The notes beneath the pieces are model-generated. The model saw only the letters and a program-made list of their open reading frames with translations. It was not told the DNA's origin and made no database searches. A stretch of DNA of 64,000 bases. Source: Clarkia xantiana subsp. parviflora (Eukaryota; Streptophyta; Magnoliopsida; Myrtales; Onagraceae). Location: assembly GCA_036873135.1 (NCBI GenBank), contig JAPTYO010000022.1, positions 5,638,979 to 5,702,978 on the forward strand. Reading direction: 5' to 3'. This document shows, one piece after another, positions 1 to 9,317 of this stretch (position 1 is the first letter of the stretch; each line of letters begins with the position of its first letter). Both the position numbers and the translations under genes were made by a program.

Positions 1-335
1 AACTTCGCCTTAGCCTCCGCGAGAAGGTCCGCAAAGACGTTTTTCTCGTGAATGAGCTGCTTCTTCTCCTCCTCATTCCGCTGCTGGTCCGCCTGGACCA
101 TCTTCCGCTCCCGACGCATGACAGCCTCATGATCGTGAACCTTCTTGAGCAGGTTGGAGGACAAATCATCGAGGAGAGCCTTCTCCTTGGCCATCTTGTT
201 CTTGGCCGCAACAGCCTCGTCGAGTTCTACCTGAAGCTTGGCTAAAGCATCAGGGTTCGATTGGGCCTCCGCCGCCTCCAAAGCACCCTTCAGGGCCAGG
301 ATAAGGCCGAAGCAGCGCTGTTGGTTCGCGGTGTC
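1..335 (-). CDS. R1 antisense gene, exon 4 (coiled-coil part, runs off the window)
   Basis: Read on the minus strand from 335 to 1 the frame is fully open, about 111 codons, and continues beyond the window edge. It starts at a good acceptor (pyrimidine tract then CAG, AG at 336-337) with residues DTANQQRCF and is rich in A, E, K, L and Q, with the heptad-like spacing of a coiled coil (for example EEEKKQLIHEKNVF). The reading phase agrees with exon 3 ending at 422. In X1 and X2 the exon after the matching intron is also coiled-coil. The function of the protein is unknown. A plus-strand frame over 48-245 is a shadow of this exon. Confidence 0.6.
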
Positions 336-421
336 CTGAAAGAAGGAAGGGAAAAAGATCAAGACATAAGCAATCAAAGATAAGGGTAATGAAGAAAACC
401 AAACAAGGATAGAAGTTTCAC
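336..421 (-). other. Predicted intron 3 of R1 antisense gene
   Basis: On the minus strand the 86-bp segment starts GTGAAAC just after codon GAG and ends with a long pyrimidine tract plus TTTCAG. Both flanking exons are open in the same frame without a shifted codon. The size fits a short plant intron. It corresponds in position to the intron seen in X1 (37980-38069) and X2 (47619-47710). Confidence 0.6.
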
Positions 422-1410
422 CTCCATCCGACGAATGGCCATGTCGCGGATCTCCTCCTCAAGGTCCTCCCGCGCGAAGGACAGGGGCCGCCTCAAGGCT
501 GGAGGAACACACCCCGCCAGCAGATGCAGGGCCAGCCCAGGATCAAGTTCTCCCCGGCGAAGTGGAACCCCTCGAAGGGACTCGATCGGGTTCCAGGGCA
601 TCATCCCCTCATCAGGGGTGAAAACCTTGTAAAGGTTTTCATCCACGGGGAGCGGGGGGACGACCCCGGAACCTTCAGCCAAAGGAGCCACCTCAACTGG
701 CGGCTCGGGAGTTGGAGTACGAAGAACAGGAGGGGGACTCTTGGACACGTCCCTAACAGCGGGCCTCGCTTTCTTGGACCCTGACCTGCCGCGGGGAAGC
801 AGGCCCCCCTCTTCAGGCTCCTCGGCAGAAGGAGAAGCTTCCAAATCGGTCACCTGGCGGAACTGAGCTCCCGCCGGGGCGTCCTCCAGCATCAGTTCTT
901 GCGGAGCTGCAGCCCCCGCTGGAATGATAGCCTCCGTCGGAGCAGGAATCTCCAAGGGACCTGCGGTGGCGGGACGAATGAAGTTAGGAAGAGTACCTTC
1001 AGGGCACCAGATGACTTGACGATCGAAATGTCTATTCTTCCCAAGGACGTTGTAGTATCCCGCCTCAAGGACGTGGGGAATTTCCCCTCGAAGGATGTAC
1101 TTGATCTCTTGGACACGTGCTTTCCGATCAGCAGGGATAAACTTCTTGGGGACCAATTTTTTATATTGATTAATTGCACGACGAACGCGCTTACCTTCCT
1201 CGATGGTAGTGACCCCGAAGGCCCGATCTATCTCCTCCCGCCTGGTTTTCTTGGCCCCGACTTGCTCGTCGGTAGGAGGAGCTCCCTATAAGGGGGCGGA
1301 GGAGGCAGTACCCTTCTTCACCAGTTTGCGCTTCCGCTTGGAGCCGATCTGGACGGCATCAGTCTCGCCCTGCTTCAGAATGAGATGAGTCAACCGAGAA
1401 GCCTTCTTGG
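422..1410 (-). pseudogene. R1 antisense gene, exon 3 (proline-rich linker, one nonsense codon)
   Basis: Minus-strand frame from an acceptor at 1411-1412 (TTTGCAG) to a donor at 420-421. The first part is basic (KRKRK near 1320). A single in-frame TAG at 1286-1288 breaks it; before and after it the frame is open for 40 and 288 codons. The middle is rich in P, A and E (about 640-960, with motifs such as SKSPPPVLRTPTPEPP). The end has a conserved-looking stretch, GCVPPALRRPLSFAREDLEE, which resembles the segment before the matching intron in X2 (SVPQGDRRAFPRTDEEAEE). A nuclear role is possible from the basic motif, but that is a guess. Confidence 0.55.
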
Positions 1411-1412
1411 CT

Positions 1413-2231
1413 GCAAAGGTAAAAATAAAATAGTTAGAAATATTACCCAGACGACTAAATCTGCAGAAACAGAGTCAAGGAGCCGAACTCCGATAGCAAT
1501 CAGGTTCCGCTCCTGGAGCTTGTTGGCATCGATGGGTATGAAATTGTCCCCCCAGCGGTAGAGTTGAACCATCTGGAGGGTGTTGAGGTCATCCTCGGAG
1601 TAATCCTGGAGCTTGGGGGCAGGGTCCGCCACGACCTCCCATCGAGGCCAGGGGACAGAGCTATGCTGGACGAAGAAGTAGTACTTCTTCCAGCCACTAT
1701 TATCGGACCCAGAGTCACGAATCAACACCCGATCTTTGTGGAACTTCCAAGTTTCGCTGTCCCAGCCTAAACGTGAGAGTTGCTCCTTTGTCCACTTGGG
1801 GAGTCGGGGGGAGAAGGAGCAGACACCGGCTTTGTTGCACTTCATGCCGTAGAAAGTGCGGAACAACAGAAGACTGTACGTCCACTGCTGGCGATGGCAT
1901 AGGAGCTGGAAGGCATTCCACACGCGGATGGCGTGTGGAGAAAAAGTACAGGGGTGCGTTTTGTAGAAGTTGCACATCTCCACCATATTTCCACAGAAGG
2001 GGAACCGAATCCCCGCGCTTATTTGTCCAGTGGAAACAAACACCTCCCCTGCCCGAGGAGGCGTGATAATGTGCTTCCTTCTACCGGCAGCTTGGGACTC
2101 GTAAGGGAAGTGAGGCTCCCAATCCGAGGTGATACACCCCTCTCTAAGGGCAGCCTCATACGAACCCTCAGATATTTCGTTGACAGCAAACTCAAAGGCG
2201 AAGGGAGCCCTAACCTCAGAACTAGCTTCGT
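1413..2231 (-). CDS. R1 antisense gene, exon 2 (gypsy-type transposon-associated domain)
   Basis: After the acceptor at 2232-2233 the minus-strand frame runs from DEASSEV to a stop at 1390-1392. The body resembles the plant 'putative gypsy type transposon' domain (Transposase_28-like, from memory): an AALREGC motif, then GIRFPFCGNMVEMC, an RVWNAFQLLCHRQQW block, a tract with GWDSETWKFHKD, and a GWKKYYFFVQ block near the end. This family is known from antisense or extra frames of Tat elements; its biochemical role is not established. The exact 3' splice boundary is unresolved: the obvious GTAATA donor near 1448 would leave an intron of only about 37 bp before the next acceptor, so another donor may be used. 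Confidence 0.6.
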
Positions 2232-2315
2232 CTAAAACGATTGCAGACAAGAGGAATTGAGAAAAGAAGAGTAAAACAGTAAGCAAATTACGAAAACGTG
2301 GAAAGAAGTCCTTAC
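2232..2315 (-). other. Predicted intron 1 of R1 antisense gene
   Basis: The minus strand reads ATGTCTG then GTAAGG (a strong donor) and 84 bp later TCGTTTTAG before ACGAAG. Joining the exons gives a start Met-Ser-Asp, exactly as in R2, where the same intron lies at 12080-12175. Read through unspliced, the intron would add a hydrophobic stretch that looks like a membrane segment but is absent from R2. Confidence 0.7.
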
Positions 2316-2322
2316 CAGACAT
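2316..2322 (-). CDS. R1 antisense gene, exon 1 coding part (start codon)
   Basis: Seven coding bases, ATGTCTG, on the minus strand followed directly by the GTAAGG donor. The start is chosen because the same ATGTC(A/T)G-GTAAGG arrangement occurs in R2. In R1 an in-frame TGA lies just upstream on the minus strand, so no earlier in-frame start is available. Confidence 0.6.
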
Positions 2323-2474
2323 GATCGGTGGTCAAAGAAGTAAGAATAAGGAAGATCGGAAAGGTTGAAGGCCTTGATCACTTGAAACACCAGGAGGAGC
2401 TGGAGGAGAGCTTCGAATGCAAGGATGGTTGAAAGCAAGAGAGGGCAGAAGAAGTGAATGATACCAAGGTTTTA

Positions 2475-2483
2475 CCTTTTATA
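2475..2483 (-). promoter_or_regulatory. Minus-strand TATA box of R1 antisense gene
   Basis: The minus strand reads GCCTATAAAAGG about 155 bp upstream of the antisense start codon at 2322. R2 has GCCTATAAAAC about 135 bp upstream of its matching ATG. The core is the same GCCTATAAAA as in the R2 LTR promoter. This suggests the antisense gene has its own promoter. Confidence 0.55.
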
Positions 2484-2839
2484 GGCAAAAGAACAATTGG
2501 AAGGACATAATCGTGACCGTTGAAGACGAAACGATTTGATCACAACCGTTGAACTAGGGAGACGGTACGGAGGAGACAGCTGGATGGGCTTGATCTGCAC
2601 CGTTGAAGAGGAAACGACACGATCTTAATCGACGAAATTATAGGCACGGAAGGGACGTGTATGACGTCACAGGTGCTTTTCAGAAAACAGCAGTCACGCT
2701 GGTTTAAACGTCGTTTCTCTATCCCTAGGCATTTAATGCTACAGTAGCCGAGGAGTCTCCTTGGATTTGGCAACTGCCTATGGGGCCTGGTGGACCCAAG
2801 GCAATCATAAGAAAGAGACTCTGATATGTAACGGTCACA

Positions 2840-2960
2840 CGCAAAGATCAAAGCCTCCGACGGTGGTATCGGAAGGTATGAAGACAAAAGCCTCTAACTG
2901 AGGTATCAAAAATTGCAAAGATCTAAGCCTCCGACGGTGGTATCGGAAGGCATGAAAACG
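2840..2960 (+). repeat. Short direct repeat, period about 75 bp
   Basis: The segment AGCCTCCGACGGTGGTATCG followed by GAAGGYATGAA occurs twice, near 2850 and 2925, with degenerate versions between. The rest of 2484-3026 shows no coding capacity on either strand that I can support. Confidence 0.7.
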
Positions 2961-3026
2961 AGAACCTTCGACAAAAGAGGTCAAGAGATCTGAACTGGAA
3001 GACATGACGAACTAAAAGTCCCCCAT

Positions 3027-3040
3027 GTCTTGGGGGCAAA
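3027..3040 (+). other. R1 polypurine tract
   Basis: The run TCTTGGGGGCAAA ends directly at the LTR start at 3041. The same TCTTGGGGGCAAA precedes the R2 3' LTR at 12704. It is the second-strand primer site for reverse transcription. Confidence 0.8.
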
Positions 3041-3805
3041 TGATGGGTTCCGATGTAATCGTTAGCCCCGTTAACAGCCACTGGACGGCGAGTAGGTCCA
3101 GTGGGCCTCGCGAAAAGCCTTGAAGGCCCAGAGGCCCAGCACGAAGGGTCCCGACTTCAGCGGTCCCGATGTATGAGCTGAACGCTCCCGATAAGAAGCC
3201 TCTGAGTAGGCCCCGATATGCCTTAGTAAAGGCCCCGATAATAAAGCCCCGCAGAGGCTGGACCTGTCCCGTAGAGACTGAAGGTCCTGGGTGGTGATCT
3301 AGAATGAGACAACTCTGGAGTCCCCGACAGTAGTCGAGACTTGTGATCAGAGGATAAGACCGAGAAACCCGCCTACTAGATGAGAGTAGTGGGCAGACGG
3401 TTAAGATATAGATAATCTCCCCCGAGATACGCAGGGCATGCCCGAGATACACGGAGGTACGGGTAAGATACACGGAGCGTGGGGCGAGATATATGGAATC
3501 CCAGCCGAGATATGTGGAATCGTGGCGAGATACACGGAATCATGGGCAAAACTGCCAGGCGCAGTAACAGGTAACTGAGTAACTTCCCCTCCTATATAAA
3601 GGAGGAAGTTACCTCAGAAAACCATCATCTAAGACGAACTTATACTCTTGTGCTTATCACCCATTGATCACTGTACTCATTTAAGCATCGGAGAGGGATT
3701 CTGGGTCACCACCCAGGTCATCCCCTTTTGCAGGATTACGCGGAGCCCAGGAGTCCAAGCTTTCCGTCAAGGAGGACGTAACGGAGCTTCGCCCGTGATC
3801 CAACA
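3041..3805 (+). repeat. R1 3' LTR
   Basis: 765 bp with TGATGGG at the left end and CCAACA at the right. It shares blocks with the R2 LTRs (the TCATTTAAGCATCGGAGAGG stretch, and GTGATCCAACA at the end) but is otherwise well diverged. The U3 contains degenerate GAGATAC(G/A)C units (about 3416-3540) and a TATA box TATATAAA at 3593-3600. Only one copy is in the window, so its age cannot be judged. Confidence 0.85.
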
Positions 3806-4668
3806 AGGACTTAAAAGAACATGTAGAGCCTTAGGTATGGATGTTCTAGGATATGTCAATTAATCGATTCAAACCAACTATGAAGTAAATGTCAATGATA
3901 AGTAATTGATAAAGTAAATGTCACAACATGATTGATAAATAAATGATAAGTAAATGTCATGACTGATAAGTAATTTTCTTCATCCATCTTCGTTCGTTTG
4001 AGTTAATAAGCAATTGATAAGTAAATGTCACAATATGTACAAAACTCCCGACATAACTCATTTTAATTAAGACACTTAGCAAATCAAGTCATGAATTTTA
4101 CACAATTACAATGAATAAAGTCATGAATTTTACACAATCACATTGTATACTTCACAAACATTGATATCTAAATCGTTTTTAATAAGAAATAAAAAAACTA
4201 ATGGAGCTCATGGTTAGGCTATATCTTCTAATTTATTTTAATATATATATATATATATATAAAATAAATTAATTATACAATATTTTTTTTTATATATTTT
4301 ACAAATTTCTACTTTATAATATTTTCTATTTATTTTATTTAAAGAGCGGTGACACAATAGTCGTAAACTAAAATTAATGATATTTTGTTAGTATTTTTTT
4401 AAAATCAAATTAAGGGCGTTTTGGTCTTTTTAATAGAGAAGTAGAGCCAATTCGGGACTTAAAGAACATGTATAGCCTTTAGTCTAAGTGTTCCAGGATA
4501 TGCGATGATGTTGCGACCAAAGAAAGTGGATCCACGAGAGAAGTGTGGAGTCAAGTGCATATATTAGCTGTTGCGGTTCGTAAAATAAAAGTGTTTAATG
4601 AGAATAGTTGAGTTGTACTACTGTACGGAACACTGCTGAAAGCGTAAATAAAGTTTCCCAGTAGCGCC
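3806..4668. other. Old tandemly duplicated non-coding DNA (left part)
   Basis: AT-rich DNA without supportable genes. The sequence TTAAAGAACATGTAGAG recurs near 3811, 4457 and 14091, and the stretch around 4030-4330 recurs at 13505-13755. With R2 and its extra TSD removed, the last two copies lie about 720 bp apart, so this is a tandem duplication that R2 later split. A GATAAGTAA-type microrepeat occupies about 3875-4030. The original nature of the unit is unknown. Confidence 0.65.
4237..4262. repeat. (TA)n microsatellite
   Basis: Uninterrupted AT dinucleotides inside AT-rich DNA. Confidence 0.9.
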
Positions 4669-4983
4669 TGATGGGTTCTGCTATGGCCGTTAGGCCCCTT
4701 AACAGCGAGGAAACGGCGAACGGGCCCACTGGGCCCCAAATGAAGGTCAAGATGACCCAGGTGAAGGGTCCCGACGCAGAGAGTCCCGATGATGAAAGGT
4801 CCCGACAGAGTCGGTTCCGATAGGTGAGCTGGAAGCTCCCGATGAGAAGCCTTTAAGTAGGCCCCGATGACGAATCCCTGAGAACGATTGGACCTGTCAC
4901 GATGACGAGGGGCCCCGAGCAGTGACATAACGAGATAACTCTGGAGTCCCCGATGTTAGTCGGGACTTGCCATCAGAGGTTAA

Positions 4984-5140
4984 GGCCGAGATACGCGGGG
5001 CGTGGCCGAGATACGCGGAGCGTAGTTGAGATACGCAGAGCGTGGCCGAGATACGCGGGGCGTGGCCGAGATAAGCGAGATATGGCCTAGATAGGCGGGA
5101 TCGTGCACGAGATACACGGGATACGGGCTAACCACCCCAA
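4984..5140 (+). repeat. U3 subrepeats in R2 LTR
   Basis: About seven units of GAGATACGCGGGGCGTGGCC and degenerate forms, period 19-20 bp, ending about 35-50 bp before the TATA box. The same array is in the 3' LTR (about 13020-13175). Position and repetition suggest enhancer-like regulatory repeats. Confidence 0.75.
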
Positions 5141-5173
5141 CGGTTCACCAGGTAACTGAGGTACCTCTCCGCC

Positions 5174-5180
5174 TATAAAA
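5174..5180 (+). promoter_or_regulatory. TATA box of R2 5' LTR
   Basis: TATAAAA in the context CCGCCTATAAAAGGGC, with an identical copy at 13208-13214 in the 3' LTR. It would drive the genomic RNA. Confidence 0.8.
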
Positions 5181-5383
5181 GGGCAGAGGTCACCTCAGGT
5201 CATTTACGTTGTGATATACACTTTGAGATTACTGCTTGCCAGTCCATACGAGATACTCATTTAAGCATCGGAGAGGGATTCTGGTTCAGCGCCCGGTCTA
5301 TCCCCTCTTTGCAGGACCACGTGGAGCGAAGGAGCTAGGATCGCCGTCAAAGACCGTACCGGAGTTCCACCGTGATCCAACAT

Positions 5384-5400
5384 TGGCGCCGTCTGTGGGA
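5384..5400 (+). other. R2 primer-binding site
   Basis: TGGCGCCGTCTGTGGGA starts one base after the LTR end. The TGGCGCC core needs a tRNA with a GGCGCCA 3' end; the exact tRNA was not identified. Confidence 0.85.
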
Positions 5401-5419
5401 AGCGTAACAAAAAGCTGAT

Positions 5420-7413
5420 ATGCCTTCTACTCGTTCAATGGTGGCTGGCAAGCAAAGAAGACAAGGACAATCTGGTGGTTCCCGTCATCCTTCTGCGACG
5501 ACTTTGAATTCACCACCAGAGCATGCTGAGGACCAGAATCTCCCCGCGGAGGTCTCTCGGACAGGGGGGGGCATAATGAAGCTCCTGAAGATACTGCTGC
5601 TCAACACCAGGGGAATAGGGAGCAGGTGGCTCCTCCAGCTGCGGACCTGACGAAGGCTGTGGCGGAAGCCATGCCAATGTTTTTAGCAGCTGTGGAGGCC
5701 CTCTTAGATCGGAGGGAGGCTGCAAGGAGGCAAGAGGAGATGCCTCCGTTAGAAGAGGAGGCGCCCCCACCAACAGAGGTTCGGAACGAGCGGGAGGCTC
5801 AACCCCGAGGCCAGGGCAGGAGTGGGGAGTCCGTTCAGCCAGAGAGATTCGTGGTTGATGGGCCAGGACCAGTGCAGCACAGGACCATTCCCCTTAACGG
5901 TACCATCACCCCCGATCAGGTGGTGAAGATCGTGAACATCTGCATGGGAGAGCAGAAGCCGCTGGTGTCGGAGCTGAGGGATCGATCTACTCATCCCCTC
6001 GTTCCTCGACTCATAGACACCCTCGCTCCGCCAGGGCTGGGTATGCCCACGATAAAGGAGTACGATGGCGAGGGAGATCCGGTTCGTCTTGTCCAGAAGC
6101 ACCTCATGGCGTGTTTGGGCAGAGCCCCGAATAAAGATATTGTGTGTACGCTGTTCTCGAACACAGGCTGCATCACTTGCTGGGCTGATATGCACGACCG
6201 GTTCATTCAGCAATACCAAGGTCGCAGACGTTTGCTGAAGAGTGTGAGGTCCCTGACCCAGGTGGTACAGAGGCCCGATGAGTCGCTGGCGCACTATTAC
6301 CAGCGATACACTGCTAGCGTGGTGGAGATTGACGAGGAAATTTCGGAGGGTGAAACCATCCGCACCTTCATTCGGAACCTAACAGCCCCTTACGGTTCCG
6401 ACCTGATGCACAGTGTGGCTGAGAAGGCTGTGTGGAATATGGAGGCACTGCAGAAGCGGGTAAAGCGGCAAATCGATGTCCAGGAATCGAAGATAGCCGC
6501 TGGAGAGCTTGAGCCCCCGAAGTCGAATAAGAGAAAGCAGTCGGTTAAACCCTTAGACGAGCGCAAGTCGAAGGATAAAGCCGAGGGCGGTCGGGGTCGA
6601 GGTCGTTCCGATCGTAGGGATGACAGGCGTTCCTCGAAAAAAGTTAGACGGGAGGATCATGACATTCCTCTCAACAGCTCTATGGCGGAGGTGCTGACGG
6701 TCATGGAGCGACAGGGTATCTCTAGGTACCCCCCGAAGAAGAAAGGAGAGTTTTTGGGATCCCGCACCGACCGCTACTGTCGATTCCAACGCGCGAATGG
6801 CCACGACACCAACCATTGTCGGGAACTAAAGAAGGAGATCGAGAAGCTGATCCAGAAGGGGAAGCTTAAGGAGTTTGTCGGGGAGAAACGGTGCCGATCC
6901 CGTTCACGATCCCGATCACGGTCCCGTTCCCGATCCCGTGATCGGTCCCCAAAGAAGAAGAGGTCCGACCCGGAGTCTTCTGGTGCCCGTAAGGAGAAGC
7001 GAGGCACTATAAATGTGATTCATGGAGGATTTGCCGCAGGGGGTGATACCTCGTCCTCCCGGGAGGTTTACGCCTCCAGAATTCCGGCTGCTGTGGTGCT
7101 GGGTAAGAGGTCCCGATCCTGGACCCTGAAGGAAGAAATAGTGATATCCTTTTCGTCGGAGGATCTCATAGGCGTGGAGACTCCGCACGATGACGCTCTG
7201 GTCGTGACCTTGGATGTGAACGGGTACGAGATGAAACGGATTCTGATCGACGGAGGGAGCTCCTCCGATATTCTGTTCATGGATGCACTAGAGGCCATGG
7301 GGAAAACGAAGAAGGACCTGAAGGAAGCAAACTTCCCGATGGTCGGAGTCTCTGGCTCCACCTCCTATCCGCTAGGGGTGATCACCCTACCAGTGGAGTT
7401 TGGTAGCGGATGA
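5420..7413 (+). pseudogene. gag: R2 gag-protease (frameshifted)
   Basis: Starts at ATG 5420, 20 bases past the PBS. The frame is lost in a run of eight G (5564-5571) and continues in another frame through about 595 codons to TGA 7411-7413. Gag core around 6090-6480 (capsid-like, with PDESLAHYYQRYTA and GETIRTFIRNL); the part near 6110-6200 looks shortened against typical Tat gag. A zinc-knuckle-like motif, YCRFQRANGHDTNHC (about 6775-6819), has Q where H is usual. It is followed by a serine-arginine dipeptide run (6893-6957). The protease has active-site motif LIDGGSSSDILF (about 7243-7278) and YPLGVITLPV. Gag packages the RNA; the protease would process the polyprotein. The end of the protease is shifted into the next frame near 7410. 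Confidence 0.85.
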
Positions 7414-9317
7414 AATCAGAGAGGAGGAACGTGGAGTTTGTAGTGGTTGATTCCGCGGGGACTTACAACGCGATCATCGGGAGAACTACCATCAACCCCC
7501 TGATGGCAGTTGCCTCGACCGTTCACCAGAAGATGAAGTTCCCGACTGACCATGGAGTCGGAGAGGTCTAGGGCGACAAGGTGGCTTCCAGAAAATGTTA
7601 TGTCAACGCCACTCGCAGGAGGAGACGAGAAGCCATGACTGTCCTCCAGACAGATACTGATCCTAGAGAGGAGTTTGGGCGTCCCGCCCCCGTGGAGGAT
7701 CTGAAGGAGGTCGAGATTGATGGGCCTCAGAGAAAGGTGAAAATCGGGTCTGCTCTGACTGAAGAGACAGCCCGAAAATTGATTGAGCTGCTGAAGGAGT
7801 TCAAGGAGCTATTTGCCTGGTCCCCGAGCGACATGCCAGGAATCAACCCCGATGTGATCGTACACGAGTTGAAGATAGATCCCGCGATCAAACCTATCAC
7901 GCAGAAAAGGCGTCCGATGGGCACAGACAAGAGGATCGCGATCCAGAAGGAGGTGGGCAGGTTGCTCGATGCTGGGTTTATCAAAGAGCTCCGATTCCAG
8001 ACTTGGGTTGCTAATCCGGTACTGGTAAAGAAGACCAACGGGAAATGGCGGATGTGTGTTGATTTCCGCGACCTGAATAAGGCTTGCCCGAAGGACTGTT
8101 ACCCGCTCCCGAGAATCGACCAGTTGGTGGATGCCACGTCGGGACATGAGCTGTTGAGCTTTATGGATGCGTATTCGGGCTATAACCAGATTAAAATGGC
8201 TAAGGAAGACGCTCCTCATACAGCATTTTATGCAGACAGTGACATCTATCACTACGATGTCATGCCTTCCGGGTTGATCAATGTCGAGGCAACCTACCAC
8301 CGGATGGTGAACAAGCTGTTCGGAGATATGCTAGGGGAGACCATGGAGGCTTATGTGGATGATATGCTGGTGAAGTCCCGACAGGCTGAGGATCATGTTC
8401 ACAACCTAGCCATGGCGTTTGAGCGGATGAGGCTTCATCAGGTTCGTTTAAACCCTACAAAATGCGCCTTCGGAGTCCACTCAGGGAAATTTTTGGGCTT
8501 CATGGTGAGCCAAAGAGGAATTGAGGTGAACCCCGAGAAGCTGATGGCGATCGAGGAGATGCAGTCTCCGATAAACCATCGGGAGGTGCAAGTTCTGAAT
8601 GGCCAACTGGCTGCAATGAATCGCTTCCTTTCCAAGGCAAGTGACCGATCAATGCCATTTTTCGAAGTCCTGAGGGCCAACAAGAAGTTTGAGTGGACCG
8701 CCAAATGTGAAGAAGCGTTCCAGGCACTCAAGCAGCACCTCCGCACCCTCCCGCCGTTGGCGAAACCGGTTCCAGGCGAGCCACTCTATCTTTATTTGGT
8801 TGTTTCTGAATTAGCCATTAGCTCTGTATTAGTGAAGGTTGTCGAGGGTAATCAAGTCCCCGTCTATTATGTAAGCAAGGCATTTGCCAAGTCTGAATTG
8901 AATTATCCTGCCGTTGAGAAGTATCTCTTTGCGCTGATTATAATTGCTCGGAAGCTGAGGCCTTATTTCCATGCACACGAGATTACTGTGCTGACGAACC
9001 AACCTCTGAAGCATTTTTTGAACCGACCGGATGCATCGGGGAGATTAGTGAAGTGGGCAGTCGAGCTTAGTGAGTTTCGCATACACTTTGCTCCGAGAAC
9101 GGCTATTAAGGGCCAGGCATTGGCGGATTTCATAGCAGAATCTACAGCCCCCGATCTGGAAGAAGTGGGCCCTGTAGAGGGGGCAACCATGGAGGTCCCG
9201 ACAGAAGAACAACCAGAGAAGGCAGAGCAATCAGAACAGCCAAACGAGGAAATACCTGGGAGATGTACACAGATGGCTCCTCAAGTTCAGACGGATCAGG
9301 AGCAGGCTTTGTGTTGA
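7414..9317 (+). pseudogene. pol: R2 pol: protease end, reverse transcriptase and RNase H
   Basis: The protease tail (AIIGRTTINPLMAV) runs to an in-frame TAG at 7569-7571, after which the frame is open to 9317. RT: TWVANPVLVKKTNGKWRMCV, DFRDLNKACPKDCYPLPRID, SFMDAYSGYNQIKM and the catalytic AYVDDMLVKS (about 8350-8380), where D-D is intact. RNase H 1: KFEWTAKCEEAFQALKQ, then VYYVSKAF and LTNQPLKHFL; it ends with IKGQALADFIAES. The order and motifs are those of Ty3/gypsy. A frameshift between about 9255 and 9317 separates it from the next domain. The enzyme would copy genomic RNA into DNA in cytoplasmic particles. Confidence 0.9.

Larger units (their letters stand above)
1..3805 (+). mobile_element. 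R1: 3' remnant of Tat/Retand-like Ty3/gypsy LTR retrotransposon
   Basis: Only the 3' end of this element is in the window; gag-pol would lie to the left. The orientation is plus, because a polypurine tract (3027-3040) directly precedes an LTR starting TGATGGG. The internal part carries a spliced gene on the minus strand, as reported for some Tat-lineage plant elements. The LTR and tract resemble those of R2 (4669-13416), so the two belong to related families. The right flank is AGGAC; the left target duplicate is outside the window, so the insertion cannot be closed. Confidence 0.85.
4669..5382 (+). repeat. R2 5' LTR
   Basis: 714 bp, TGATGGG to CCAACA, near-identical to 12704-13416. U3 holds many short TCCCGA-containing units (about 4768-4920) and an array of 19-20 bp GAGATACGCGG units upstream of the TATA box. 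Confidence 0.93.

Noticed and set aside
899..1291. 130-codon plus-strand open frame
   Set aside because: It is the shadow of the antisense gene exon 3; no motif in its own frame.
2232..2315. Hydrophobic N-terminus of a 310-codon minus-strand frame as a signal or membrane segment
   Set aside because: It coincides with the predicted intron and is absent from the matching R2 protein.
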